Origin: Macrothele yani | Lineage: Eukaryota; Arthropoda; Arachnida; Araneae; Macrothelidae | DNA: 64,000 nt | Reading direction: 5' to 3' | Assembly (NCBI GenBank): GCA_039090855.1 | Contig: CM076997.1 | Span: 162,098,709 to 162,162,708 of the forward strand | Shown here: in pieces, positions 45,061 to 55,734 of the stretch | Numbering within the stretch: position 1 is the first letter of the stretch | Layout of the letters: every line of letters begins with the position of its first letter | Notes under the pieces: generated by a model | Told to the model about the DNA's origin: nothing | The model's database searches: none | What the model saw: the letters and a program-made list of their open reading frames with translations, nothing else | Translations under genes and position numbers: made by a program

Positions 45061-45708
45061 ATAATTGTGAAAAACTGTACGTTGTATTATTTTAATATAC
45101 AAGTATACGTTTACATGTTTAATATTTTTATCCTTTGCATGAATAAAGTCGGGAAGGATTCGATCACGTGAAGTGTAGGACGAATGGCCCGTAAATATTC
45201 ATCAGGACGAATGGCACGTAAATATTCAATTGTATATGATATAAATTTTCCCTGATTGCTTTGTATACATTCGTCAAAACTGTGTAGATTTTATCCTAAT
45301 TTATTCCGAAATAATTCCAACACTCAGATAATTCAGAAAATATTAATAACAACTAGTATTATTATTCAAAAGTGATTACTAGATAAGTAGTTTACAGTTG
45401 GTTGTAGTTATCACAGTGTTTATCTTTCGACGATCACTATACTTATTCTCACGAAGAAATCTCATGTCTTTTCATTCACTAAAAGACATATTTTTCTATT
45501 TATCTTGTTTTCTTCAGGGAAAGAATTGGGAATCAATTAATGTTTGTGGCTTACATTTTTCTAGTTAAAGTCAGTTGCAAAATAATTTCGCTAGATTTTC
45601 TTATATTATGATTACTAAATTAGTTATCTGTAACTTTTGGAATATTTAATTGGCAAAAATATTTCATGGCTTCTCTTGCATTGTTCTAAAACGCAAATTT
45701 CTTTGCAG
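45061..45708. other. AT-rich intronic stretch
   Basis: Apart from the short Penelope 3' scraps near 45180 and 45205 nothing is recognised. It ends in the acceptor TTTCTTTGCAG. Confidence 0.4.
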
Positions 45709-45769
45709 CGTCGGCACAGTTATCATGTTTCAGCAGGACAAGATGGCGCCCTCGAAATTAGCGAATACG
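45709..45769 (+). CDS. Candidate small cytoplasmic exon of the Dscam-like receptor
   Basis: A 61-base exon between TTTCTTTGCAG and ACG|GTAAGA, both near-consensus. In the phase left by the 39044 donor it reads RRHSYHVSAGQDGALEISEY plus one base. GC content rises sharply inside the exon. Small exons are common in cytoplasmic tails. Identity depends on the two upstream exons. Confidence 0.5.
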
Positions 45770-46164
45770 GTAAGACACGATTAGTTTTTGTTAAATGTAA
45801 ATTAAAATGATTAATAAATTGTTTGAACTGTTTCATCTCTTGTGAGTTTTAGAGAGATGCGTAAAATGATTCCTCCGTGCTAATCACGTGTTTTCCGGAA
45901 AATGAATTATAGTATTTTAATGATATACTGAGGCCACATGGGGATTCCCCGTGGAGTATGTGGGTAAATAGTCAGGCACATAGGATTACGTACACGACAG
46001 GCACCAAAATTTATTCACAGTAGCTGCAGATCTGCAATGTAAAAAACGGTGATTTCTTTTAGTGATTTATTTTAGTTTTGGACAAAACAATTGTACGTAA
46101 CTATTACGCTTAGTTTTTCCTTTTAGCAAGCATGTCTATCTCATCCACTGTGTGGGATCTTTAA

Positions 46165-46730
46165 TACAGGGTGATTCCTAAAAAAGTAAACAGTTTCCAG
46201 ATGCTGTAAAACAGTAACAGTTGAAGACACGGACCAGAACTGCGAACCGTTAGGTACTCATAAAATTTGTGTCCCGCTGCTCAGGAAAGTGATGTAGGCG
46301 ATAGCGCGCGTGTCACGTAACTAGTCAGTCAAAATGGCAGTGTCAGCAGTGGAGAAGGCATTTTGTGTTCTTGCATTGAGCAAAACGGAATCTGTAACTG
46401 TTGTGCAACGGCATTTTCGATCACGATTCGTAAAACAACCTCCAACCAGAAAATCTATCTACGATTGGGCTAAAAAAATTGAAACTACGGGTTATTTGTG
46501 CAAACGTAAAAGTCCAAGACGACCGCATGTATCGCGTTTGGGCGGAAACGGATTACCGGCTCGATGTGGGTCATGTGGCTAAGCGTGCACACATAGAACA
46601 TCTGTGACTGTCTCTAAAAAAACTTGAAACATTCCCCTACAATTCTGCTACAGGTACCATAAAATATCTTACATTGTTCTTGTTTTATAGTGCATTGAAA
46701 CTGTATACTACTTCATGAACCACCCTGTAT
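46165..46730 (+). mobile_element. Internally deleted mariner-like element (DUF4817 type)
   Basis: Ends TACAGGGTGATTC (46165) and the complement of GAACCACCCTGTA (46730) are inverted. The total is only 566 bp. It keeps the transposase N-terminus (46334-46540) and the last codons (RVWAETDYRLDVGHVAKRAH, then IEHL) joined directly, with the catalytic core missing. Confidence 0.75.
46334..46600 (+). pseudogene. DUF4817-type HTH fused to the transposase C-terminus
   Basis: MAVSAVEKAFCVLALSKTES, VVQRHFRSRFVKQPPTRKSI and SPRRPHVS match the N-terminal DNA-binding region typical of DUF4817 mariner relatives. A frame change leads to VWAETDYRLDVGHVAKRAHI and a stop. The product would bind DNA at most. 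Confidence 0.7.
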
Positions 46731-46859
46731 AACAGCGAACGACATCCATTTGCAAAATATCACAAAAGCGTCCAAATGGAGCACAGTATCGGCGAAAGAA
46801 AACAAGTTAGTAAAATCATGCAATGCATTCATTACCATACGCTTTCCAACATACCAGAA

Positions 46860-47480
46860 ATCATTACTCAAGTTATGAGGATAATGACTGTGGAATAAAT
46901 CTCTCTCCTGTGTCCTGACCTTTGATCCCATTTCGATGATATTCAACAGAACTGGTTCAGTACCTAAGAAATAACATGATAAAGTTTTGTCGTAATCGAA
47001 GCATTTTTACATAAGTTATGATGCATTAGGTTTATGGAATAGATCCAACTATTGTGTCCTACACTTTGACCCCATTTCGCTCATTTTCAATAGATTCATC
47101 CCCAGGCAGGTCCCTATAACATTCTAACATTTCATCCAAATCGAAATATTTTTACGTACATTATGACGCATAATGGCGATAGAAGTCATTCTGCTCCTAT
47201 GTCCTGACCTTTGACACCATTTCGCCTATTTTCAATAACGTTTGTCCCAGGTGGTCCGCTACCACATACTAAAATTTCATTGAAATCGAACATTTTTTAC
47301 GTTAGTTATAACGCATAAGAGCAGTGGAATGGATCCCGCTCCTATGTCCTGACCTTTGACCCCATTGCGTTTACTTTTAATAGGAATCCTTCCCAGATGT
47401 TCGCCTACCACATACCAAAATTCAATCAAAATCGAACGATTTTTACACGAGTTATCGCGCGAACGAACATACGCACACAA
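46860..47480. repeat. Satellite block 1, ~145-bp period
   Basis: Four or more units with landmarks TCCTGACCTTTGA.CCCATTTCG, TTTTCAATAG, CCCAGG.GGTCC, ACCACATACTAAAATTTCAT, and ACG..AGTTATGACGCATAA. The first landmark falls near 46913, 47057, 47202 and 47346. The block ends with AGTTATCGCGCGAACGAAC. Confidence 0.8.
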
Positions 47481-47829
47481 CGCGTGACGTAATGAAGCAG
47501 ATGGGAATCGCGACCATCCGCTCGAAAAAATGTGACGTCATAAAATTTTAATAAGATACACACACAACGCGTGACGTAACGACATGTGAATTGCGAGAGT
47601 ACGACGTCATAAGATTTCTAAGCATGGATAACATTAATAGGACGACGCCATGACACTAAAAACTTGGTAATTCGAGGTGGTAATTTAACCCACTAAACGA
47701 ATTTTCCTGAAGTCGAGATCAAGCTAAATCAATTTCTAGTACCAGAAAACGGTAGGTTAACGATTTTCATCAAAATCCTTGGAGCCGTTTTCAAAATAAA
47801 ATTTACATACATCAAGAATTGCTCCTTTA
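47481..47829. other. Spacer with repeated CACAACGCGTGACGTAA
   Basis: CACACAACGCGTGACGTAA occurs twice (47473 and 47563), each followed by a GACGTCATAA motif. No gene seen. Confidence 0.45.
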
Positions 47830-48436
47830 AGGTGAACGTCAAGTAATTTTGCTTCCTGTACTTCGAATGGAAAAATCTCCGTACACATTTTCTTCCCAAT
47901 TAATGTATTCCGAAGGATAAAAATTTGAACATCGATTAAAATATCTTCATTTTATAGCTTGGAATACTTAATATTTTCTAAAACATAACAATAATTTTGC
48001 AATCCAACATTTGTTTATCTACTGACGTCATGAAAGTACAGATCGCACTATCTTTTTTCTGAACAATTAATGCATTCACAAGGATGAACATTTGAACATC
48101 GATTAAAATAGCTTCATTTTATAACTTGGAATACTTAATATTTTTTAAAACATAGCTATAATTATTCAATTCAGCATTTCCTTGTCTACTGACGTCATCA
48201 AAGTGCAGATCGCGCCATCCTTTTTCTGGTTTCAATACCACCAAAGGAAAAGTTAATGATTTTTAATATAATTATGGTTATGTTTTATAAAATATTAAGT
48301 ATTCCAAGTTATAATATGAAGTTATTTTAATCGATGTTCAAATTTTCATCCTTGGGAACACATTAATTGTGAAGGAAATGTGTACAAAAGTTTTTCCATT
48401 GGAAGTATACGAAGCAAAATTACTTGACGTCCACAT
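47830..48436. mobile_element. Inverted-repeat element between satellite blocks
   Basis: Terminal inverted repeats of about 165-175 bp (47830-47996 and 48262-48436) share ACGTCAAGTAATTTTGCTTC, TTTGAACATCGATTAAAATA and GAATACTTAATATTTT. The inner unit of about 160 bp occurs once more in direct orientation (about 48060-48230), including CTACTGACGTCAT. No coding sequence. Confidence 0.7.
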
Positions 48437-48940
48437 TAATAATATGGGATAAGGGCGATGGAATGGGTCCCAATCCTATGTCCTGACCTTTGACCTCATT
48501 TCGTCCATTTTCAATAGGGTTCGTCCCCAAGTGGTCCCCTACCACATACTAAAGTTTCATCGAAATCGAACCATTTTTACGAACGTTATGACGCATAAGC
48601 GCAATGGAATGCATCCCACTCTTATGTCCTAACCTTAGACCCCACTTAACCCATTTTAAATAGGGGTCGTTCCCAGGCGGTCCCCTAGCACATAGTAAAA
48701 TTTCAATGAAATCGAATCATATTTACGCAAGTTATGACGCATAAAGGTAATGGAATGGATCTCGCTCCTACGTCGTGACCTTTGATCCCATTTGTCCCAT
48801 TTTCAATAGGGTTCGTCCCCAGGTGATCCCCTACCACATACTAACATTTCATTGAAATCGAACTATTTTTGCGCCAGTTATCGTGCGGACAGGCGAACGG
48901 ACGGAAAAAGCTGGAGCATATACGCTTCTTCAACCGACGG
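48437..48940. repeat. Satellite block 2, ~145-bp period
   Basis: Same unit as block 1, first landmark near 48481, 48626 and 48772. It ends AGTTATCGTGCGGACAGGCG, the same type of terminal unit as block 1. Confidence 0.8.
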
Positions 48941-49261
48941 TTGGAAAGTGTAAAAAAGGAGAGCGCGCGAAGCAATTTCCATAACTCGACCAGTTCCTTC
49001 TTGCCGCAGAGTAAAGCAAGCTCAAATGCAGTTTCTGATGAAGAATGATGATTTGCTTAGCATGTCAACTGTTCAAAGTTTAGAAGCAGGCATTTGCATT
49101 ATGTACTTCTGTTTCAAAAATTGCTTAAAAAGTTAAATCTACAGGGCTGTAAGTACCACTTATTTTTACAGACACTCTGGTTGTGTGCAACCATATTCAA
49201 TAACAATCACTAAAGTTTTATAGTTAGAAACTTTAAGCATTTAAATATATCTTACGGAATC

Positions 49262-49440
49262 ATGAAAGAAATACAGGATTACGCCATATAATACAAATTT
49301 TGAAGATGACAATCCGATTTTTTGGTGTAAATGTGACAAGGATGGTAAGTCAGATAATATTCGAAAACTTGAAAATTTTCATTGTCCTGGAGCGGGACTC
49401 GAATCCGCGTCTCCGAGATAGTGCCCGGGCATGGTATATT
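49262..49440 (-). repeat. SINE-C, minus-strand copy
   Basis: Head on minus: a decayed A-box side and GGATTCGAGTCCCGCTCCAG, followed by the family body. It is inverted relative to its counterpart at 38004. Confidence 0.75.
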
Positions 49441-49582
49441 TCTTTCATGATTTATCTGCTCCTCCAGGCAATCACGGGATAGGATTCTTAACCTACAGAT
49501 TTGCTAAACATGAATGCCGGTTGCTTCGACTAACGAATCCTACGATGGTTATATTCAAATTAATCGGAAACTTGAGACTTGG

Positions 49583-49755
49583 TTGTCCTGGATGGTGTAG
49601 TGGTTAGCATACCCGGGCGCTATCTGGGAGACACGGATTCGAGTTCCGCACCAGGACGATGAAAATCTTCAAGTTTTCGGATATTATTTGACTTACCATC
49701 CTTGTCACATTTACACCAAAAATTGGATTGTCATCTTAAAAATTTGTATATCTTA
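49583..49755 (+). repeat. SINE-C, plus-strand copy
   Basis: Head TGGTGTAGTGGTTAGCATAC and GGATTCGAGTTCCGCACCAG, then the family body. The ~140 bp between this and the minus copy match 38190-38335. Confidence 0.75.
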
Positions 49756-50099
49756 CCGAATTGGTTTCTTTCGATAAAATGTTTGTTCACGTCCTTAGGT
49801 CCGCGCACCGTGTTAATCCTGATTGTCTGATAATCTTGCATTATGTTCTTCTGTTCCAAAAAATACTTTAAAAGTTAAAACTACAGAGATCTATGTATTC
49901 CGTATCCCCCATACGTTTCCAGACGTTCTCCCTGATACACTACCACTACAAACACGCACACACACCGCGAAAAACACATCCACCCATGTATTCGAAATGC
50001 TGGGAAAATTACTGTACTTAGGGGTGTTGAAGTAAATCTTAAGGGGGGGGGCGGCACGTTGTGCTATTTACGCCACTGGGTAAGAGGAGTAAGTTTTTA

Positions 50100-50545
50100 T
50101 CTAGTCGTAAAGCTGGGACGGGGTTCGAGTCCCAGATGAAGCATGGGTAATGCGCTTGCATTAAGTCGCTGGTTGTCTCACATCTGGTACAATTGGCTCA
50201 GAGATGTACAACATTAGAGACGAACAACTATTTAAGTTACTGGCTGTCTCACTTTTATACTTTTATGGTACCAGTGGATCTAAATTAGAGACGGACAACT
50301 ATCTAAGTCGCTGGCTGTCTCACTTATCTGATACAATTGGCTCAGATACGGGCAACATTAGAGACGAACAACTACTTAAGTATCTGGCTCTCTCACTTTT
50401 ATGGTACCAGTGGATCTAAATTAGAGACGGGGAACTACCTAAGTCGCTGGCTCTCTCACTAATCTGGTATCAGTGGCTCTAAATTAGAGATTGACAACTA
50501 CTTACAGCTCATGAAGTTGCTCATGGTGGGCGTTAAACCCTAAAC
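50100..50545 (+). repeat. SINE-A relative with expanded internal tandem repeats
   Basis: Starts at a B-box-like GGGTTCGAGTCCCAG and GATGAAGCATGG. It then has four to five repeats of a ~65-75 bp unit (CTGGCTGTCTCACTT, GGTACCAGTGG/CAATTGGCTC, TAAATTAGAGACGG), and ends CTCATGGTGGGCGTTAAACC plus CAA repeats, the SINE-A 3' end. Confidence 0.65.
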
Positions 50546-50692
50546 AACAACAACAACCGGGAGAAATTCTCCCCTTTACCGAAGGCTTGATTAACCATAA
50601 AATTCACTTTATCGAATTGCTCATTTTATCGAAGCGATTGCATATTCGCTCTCGTTTCGTTGACAGTTTCTTAAGATGAAGGATCAGTCCAT

Positions 50693-50915
50693 GCAGGATG
50701 AATGGCCGAGCTGTCTGACACGCTGGCGTCTGATCATTCCTCCGAGATGGGTTGAATCTGAGTCTGGGATGATACATGGTTGGTACGTTTGTATAATGGA
50801 GATGGCTCTTTCCATCCTTTGGAACCAGTGACATTAAATTATAGAAGGACGTATGTTTGTATGCATAACAATTGATCATGGTGGACACTGTTTTACCCCG
50901 AACTAAAAAGAAAAC
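50693..50915 (+). repeat. Diverged SINE-A relative
   Basis: GAATGGCCGAGCTGTCTGAC (A box), degenerate B box, GGAACCAGTGACATTAAATT, CATGGTGGACACTGTTTTAC and an A-rich end. It lacks the head's second half. Confidence 0.55.
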
Positions 50916-51754
50916 GGTCAGTCAATTAAGATCCATTTGAGTGTAGTACCGGAAATGTTTGAAAAGCAGGCCTCATTATTCTCCTCGTCAAAGCTTTATA
51001 CTGATGTTAAGATAAAAATTATTATCCTGTACCGCGAAAATGCTGGCTTAACAGTGTTTGATGGAACTCTGTAGTTACGTTTACGCCCGATTTGTGTTAG
51101 TACGCCCGATTGAGGAGCCGCAGGTTCGGACCTGTGAACGGATGGTGCGAGCTGGAGACTGACGCGACGGACAGGGATCTAATAGAAGACCTGTGCGTGA
51201 GAACAATTTTCCTGTCACTGCCTTAGGCTCATCGCCTTCAATTCATTCACAGACAAGTATAAGAGTACACATTTCTGAATTACATATTTTAACATACACA
51301 TTGATAACACTAGCCAACACATTTTATTTTTTTCTCTGCTGACTAAGATCTGTCACTTGTTTTTAACTAACTTTGACACGCTGATTTCAAATATGACACT
51401 CATTTGTTTTTGTATCACATCAAGTTTTTGAACAATCGCATTCTGTGTTTATCTTTATGATCTAGCATGAGTCGAAATTTTTGTCACACGATTTACGACG
51501 GATTTGCTGAAAAAAATCTGAAAAATTTATAAGTAATGCACTACTTTACCCTTATGTTAGGAAAATTGTTCTCATTCAAATAATGTGCATAGCGAGTGAA
51601 GTAATTGAGATTATTATTATCGTTGAAAACTACTTTTTAAAGTAAGGGCTATAACACGCTTCATATTGGATTCAAACATATGTGTCTGCCAGGTAAGCTA
51701 TCAAACATTTGTTTAATAATTAGAGTAACTTCATTATTGTTATTATGTGACTAG
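50916..51754. other. AT-rich stretch before the candidate last exon
   Basis: No feature recognised. It ends in TTATTATGTGACTAG, a usable acceptor. Confidence 0.3.
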
Positions 51755-51972
51755 TGGCTCGACATACAGCCAGATACCCGCCAACAGAGGAGGTGCCTCC
51801 TTCCCGCCAACTCTTTCCTCTTCTCCGGCTCCCTCCCAGCACCACGCCCGTCTATGTGCCCTCTGCTCCGACTTGCAGTTTACCTCCTCTGATTGTGCTT
51901 CGGACTCTGATTCCTCATCCGGGGCGCCCCAGTGACTGTGATGCTTTTTGTTTGTTTTACTTTGTGCCCTGA
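51755..51972 (+). CDS. Candidate last coding exon, proline-rich
   Basis: In the phase left by the 45769 donor, the frame reads VARHTARYPPTEEVPPSRQL, then FPLLRLPPSTTPVYVPSAP and on to a stop at 51970-51972. A second frame (SGSTYSQIPANRGG...SDSDSSSGAPQ) is also open to 51935, so the true frame is uncertain. The stretch is distinctly GC- and CpG-richer than its surroundings, and an ATTAAA polyadenylation signal follows at 52122. Confidence 0.35.
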
Positions 51973-52121
51973 TACTATTCGTCCCTGTACACCTTGGGTT
52001 ATTGGCCTTCCTCCTGTGTGCTCTTCTAGATTTGTCTTGACTGCAGTATTATATATGACACTACAAGGGCGCTCATTACTGTGTTATGTTTGTCATTTAC
52101 CTGTACCTTTCCTTCTTTTGT

Positions 52122-52127
52122 ATTAAA
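52122..52127 (+). promoter_or_regulatory. Possible polyadenylation signal ATTAAA
   Basis: Lies about 150 bases after the candidate stop, followed by a T/GT-rich stretch (TTTTTGACAAAGTCTTTGTGCGTGG). Consistent with the 3' end of the receptor transcript. Confidence 0.35.
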
Positions 52128-52139
52128 GCGTTTTTGACA

Positions 52140-53400
52140 AAGTCTTTGTGCGTGGTGCTAGGAGCGGGTATTATAATAATATGTTTATTATAATATGCTA
52201 TTAAATATAATCTTCCAGGCGAGTATATTTTAAAATATATTATAGAACCATTCTTAATCACAAAATGTGTTTTTCTCATAAACCATTAGCCCAAAATACC
52301 CTCTTTTTGCCAATGTTTGGACATTCATAGTTCTTTAGAGCAAACACTTGACGTGATAGGAAACATCCAATATGATGTTTGGTTTCAGCACATAAAAATA
52401 CGTTAAAACCAAGTCTTAGATGTAAGTCAGCAAAAATGGTGCTGTGTTGTGTAATGGATACATTTTCACAAAAACATAGACCCACATATTTTGCTATATT
52501 AAGATCCAACGGGAACGCAGTCCCGCATTATTTCCATCAGGCTACTTAGGCAATTTTCACCTTTGAAATGCTCCAGGCTTTTTCCGTATCACTCTTGCGT
52601 TCGCATTGATGCTTCGCTCCATCTTCATTGCGAAGCGCTGTTGTTTCTAACGGTGAGTCCTCATCCGTTGTTTAATCGGTTAATCTGAATCTCGAGTTGC
52701 CTTTTTGAGGAAAGGGCAGTCCAGTAATAAGATCGAGTACTTAGTGCCCAGTTTCAATTTAAACTTTGTATTCTCCTTGCTGCAGTTCAGGCAGTTGACT
52801 TCATTTTCTCATTTCCAGTGATTCTGCAATATTTTCTTTTCTCTAGTTCGTATGGAAGACATGTTGTTTAGATTTAGGCTTCATAACAAATCCTTGAAAA
52901 CCACAGAGATTGCAACAAACAGCATTCCACTGTTTAAAACCTCCAAACTTTCCTTCTTTCAATTGGGGCATTTCATGGAGGTACACAACTGTGAGTCTAG
53001 AGTTGTGAGGTGAACCCACACCTGCTATTTTGTGATAACTTGTTATGGATATGTCAATAATCTCTTGAGTCATTAAATGATACTTATGATCCAAACGGGT
53101 TAGTTCTATTTACAGGTCATGAGAGACACTTATATATAGGTAAACAAATATGTTAGTTCTACTAATATTTTGCAGCTATATCTTGTAATTATGTCGGGAA
53201 GCCTAAATTTATCTCATTTAATTTAAATTTTTACCGACCCTAATACTAACAGGTTCTTCAGCGTTTTTTTTATATGCTGACATAGAGACGGATATGAAGC
53301 TTAGTATAAAGGAGCATTTGCACGAACGAAATCCTCAGTTGATAATTGTATTAATGGCCTTCATACGATTGTGATCAATATATCATGTTGAACGTAAACT
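52140..53400. other. Spacer with unassigned minus-strand open frames
   Basis: Frames at 52276-52509 and 52843-53094 (the latter with CCNLCGFQGFVMKPKSKQH) are not recognised. They may be remnants of one coding element on the minus strand, but there is not enough to name it. Confidence 0.3.
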
Positions 53401-53403
53401 ACA

Positions 53404-53790
53404 CTGCCGTGGACGGAGGCAATGTTCTCCTCTGGGGTCAATGGTCTTTGGGGCTCAAAGTTATGACGTCGGGAGGTACTCGGTGTGCCAGCGGTCCATT
53501 CTTGGTACACGCTTAATACAGCACCTCACGAACAGCTCACGAAGTCTGCTCTTTCTGGGATGCTTCTTCTTTCACCCTTGGCGCAGTAGTCGATTATCAT
53601 TCCTTTTTGAAGGTCCGTCGAATCACAACCTCTGCCCATTGTCTCAAGTAACGAACTACGTCTCATCTGTCCTGGCCTACCGCTTATATCTCCGTGTGGT
53701 CGACTTTGTCACGTGCATTTTGGGCTGATACACTGTGATTCTGGAGGTGGTCATATTATTATGATACGACTATGAACGCCACATTATGTA
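53404..53790 (-). mobile_element. Tc1-like family 'T9', 5' fragment
   Basis: Matches the right-hand (transposase start) portion of the elements at 55735-56835 and 60068-61096, including the end GTCATATTATTATGATACGAC and the HTH coding region. The rest of the transposon is missing. Confidence 0.65.
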
Positions 53791-54290
53791 TCATACGTGC
53801 GCGTAATAAGGGCGAGTACAAAACACATTTCTTACTTTCCTACGTAATTACTGCAGAGATTACGCGGAAAAGTGAGAAATATGCCCTCACCCAATAAATC
53901 TCTTCGGCTATCTCTTTAAAACGAGGGTTTTCGTTTAAGTTGTCCGAACAGAAAAAAGTTCGCCTCTTTGCATCAAACCTTACACACACACGTGCCAATT
54001 CAGGTGACGTTTTGAAATATGTGCTGCTCTTCAACGAATTCAGTAAACCCACTTACAGAATTCCATGACGCCAGGACCATACACTTTAGGCTGTGGACTG
54101 TAGTCCACAAGTGCCGCCATTTTCTGCTCCCAGAGAAATATTATTACAGGTTGTATCGCCGGCTGATACCCTATTTCGATATGGGTTGTTATATTCGTTT
54201 AACCACACTACTTTATCGATAATACTTTAGCAATGAACAACGGTGCGTATCTTATTTAAGCTCCAGTAGAGAAAGGGCAAAAAAGAACAC
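53791..54290. other. Spacer, nothing recognised
   Basis: No gene or repeat seen. Confidence 0.3.
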
Positions 54291-54950
54291 ATCAAAAACT
54301 AAATATGTGAACAATACAGAACGTGTACAGAAAAGAATGTGATAGAAGGACAAGCAATCGAAAGAGGAGATGAATGCATCTATTTAGGTAAATAAAAAAA
54401 ACAGTTTTAAAGAAAGACAAGAAAGAGATATCAATAGAAGAATTTTACAAGGTAATAGAGCTTCGAGGAGGCTAGAAGACTATTTAACCGGCCATGTTCC
54501 GTTGTGTTTAAAAAGAGAAATCTTCAATGCATGTGTTATCCTTATGTTAACTTACGGAAGTAAAACATGGAGTATCACAGAGCGACAATTAAGAAAATAA
54601 AAGTATCGGTAAGAAAGTTAGAGAGAAGAATGTTAGTAATAATAAGGAGCGATAGAGTTAGAAATGAAATTATAAGAGAAAGGACAGGCATAATAGATAT
54701 CATAAAAATACAAAAAGAATCAATGGGCTGAACATGTTGGAAGACTGAAAGATTGACACGATTAATAACAAAATGGCAATCGAGTGATGGAAAGAGACGA
54801 AGGGGATGCCAGAGGAATAGATGGAAAGATGACTTTCAGAAATTTAGTGGTGCTGAATGGTGGACTGAGTCTAAAGTTCGACGAAGTCGGAAAAGACTAG
54901 GGAAGGCTTATATCCTGAAGTGGGTGACAGCATGCTAAGAAGAAGAACAG
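54290..54950 (+). mobile_element. RTE-like LINE, 3'-end remnant
   Basis: Coding scraps in several frames: SLKRKIFNACVILMLTYGSK, VRKLERRMLVI, then LTRLITKWQSSDGKRRRGCQRNRWKDDFQK and RLGKAYILKWV. This is the conserved C-terminal region of RTE-type LINEs, comparable with 5930-6350 but much more decayed. Confidence 0.7.
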
Positions 54951-54962
54951 AACAAGTAAGTA

Positions 54963-55350
54963 CCCAACTTTTATTTAAATGTCTTGCAATGTTATTTACA
55001 TCTATTTAAAATTCATTTCGGAGCCTTGACTGCTGCCAGTTTTAATTTAAATTCCACAGCAGGGTAATTTCTCTTATTTGAATTCCAGCTGTGTGCAGTA
55101 CCTCAAAATATATTTGAATTCTAGTATCCAGCTTTGTCCATTACTTTTATTTAAGCTTCAGTGCAAAAAAACACCTACTACTTTTATTAAAATTACAGGA
55201 ACGAATAACGCCTATGATTTTTAATTTAAACTCCAGCGAATAGTAACATCTATTACTTTTTCTTAAATTCCAGTGTTGAGCAACATCTGCTACGTTAATT
55301 AAAACTCCAGAGTCGAACATCGCCCACAACATTTTTATTTAAAGTCTGTG
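54963..55350. repeat. Minisatellite, ~50-55 bp units
   Basis: Seven or so units with the pattern TTTTATTTAAA(T/C)TCCAG followed by a variable 20 bp and ACATCTACTAC. A lone unit edge is also seen at 54253. Confidence 0.6.
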
Positions 55351-55734
55351 AGGAATATTTTAATGTCGCTGCAAGAAACTATTTGCATAGTTCAATTCCT
55401 CCGCCTCATTTCATCAATTGATCTTTTGTAAACAAACGTCATTCCGATAAAAAAGATGGTGCAGTTTTTATACATCATGCTGTGACTACCTACTAAAGCA
55501 CATGCTTCTACACTAATGGGGAAAATGTGTGAATAAATAAATTCTTAAAGCTCCGTTTTTTTCCCTTTGTGATACTATTCATTTGAAAGCCTTCTTTAGC
55601 TTTGGTTCACGCTCCAATTCCATCCTGGAAAAAAATAAATCGAACTACAGTACTCAATCCTTTAAGCGATCGATGTATATTGACCAAATCATGCCCCAAA
55701 TTTTCTCCGCTTCTAAAAAAGAAATGTCCACATA

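Noticed and set aside
52276..53094. Possible zinc-binding transposase (CCNLCGFQG)
   Set aside because: One CxxC pattern is too little. No catalytic block or terminal repeat was found.
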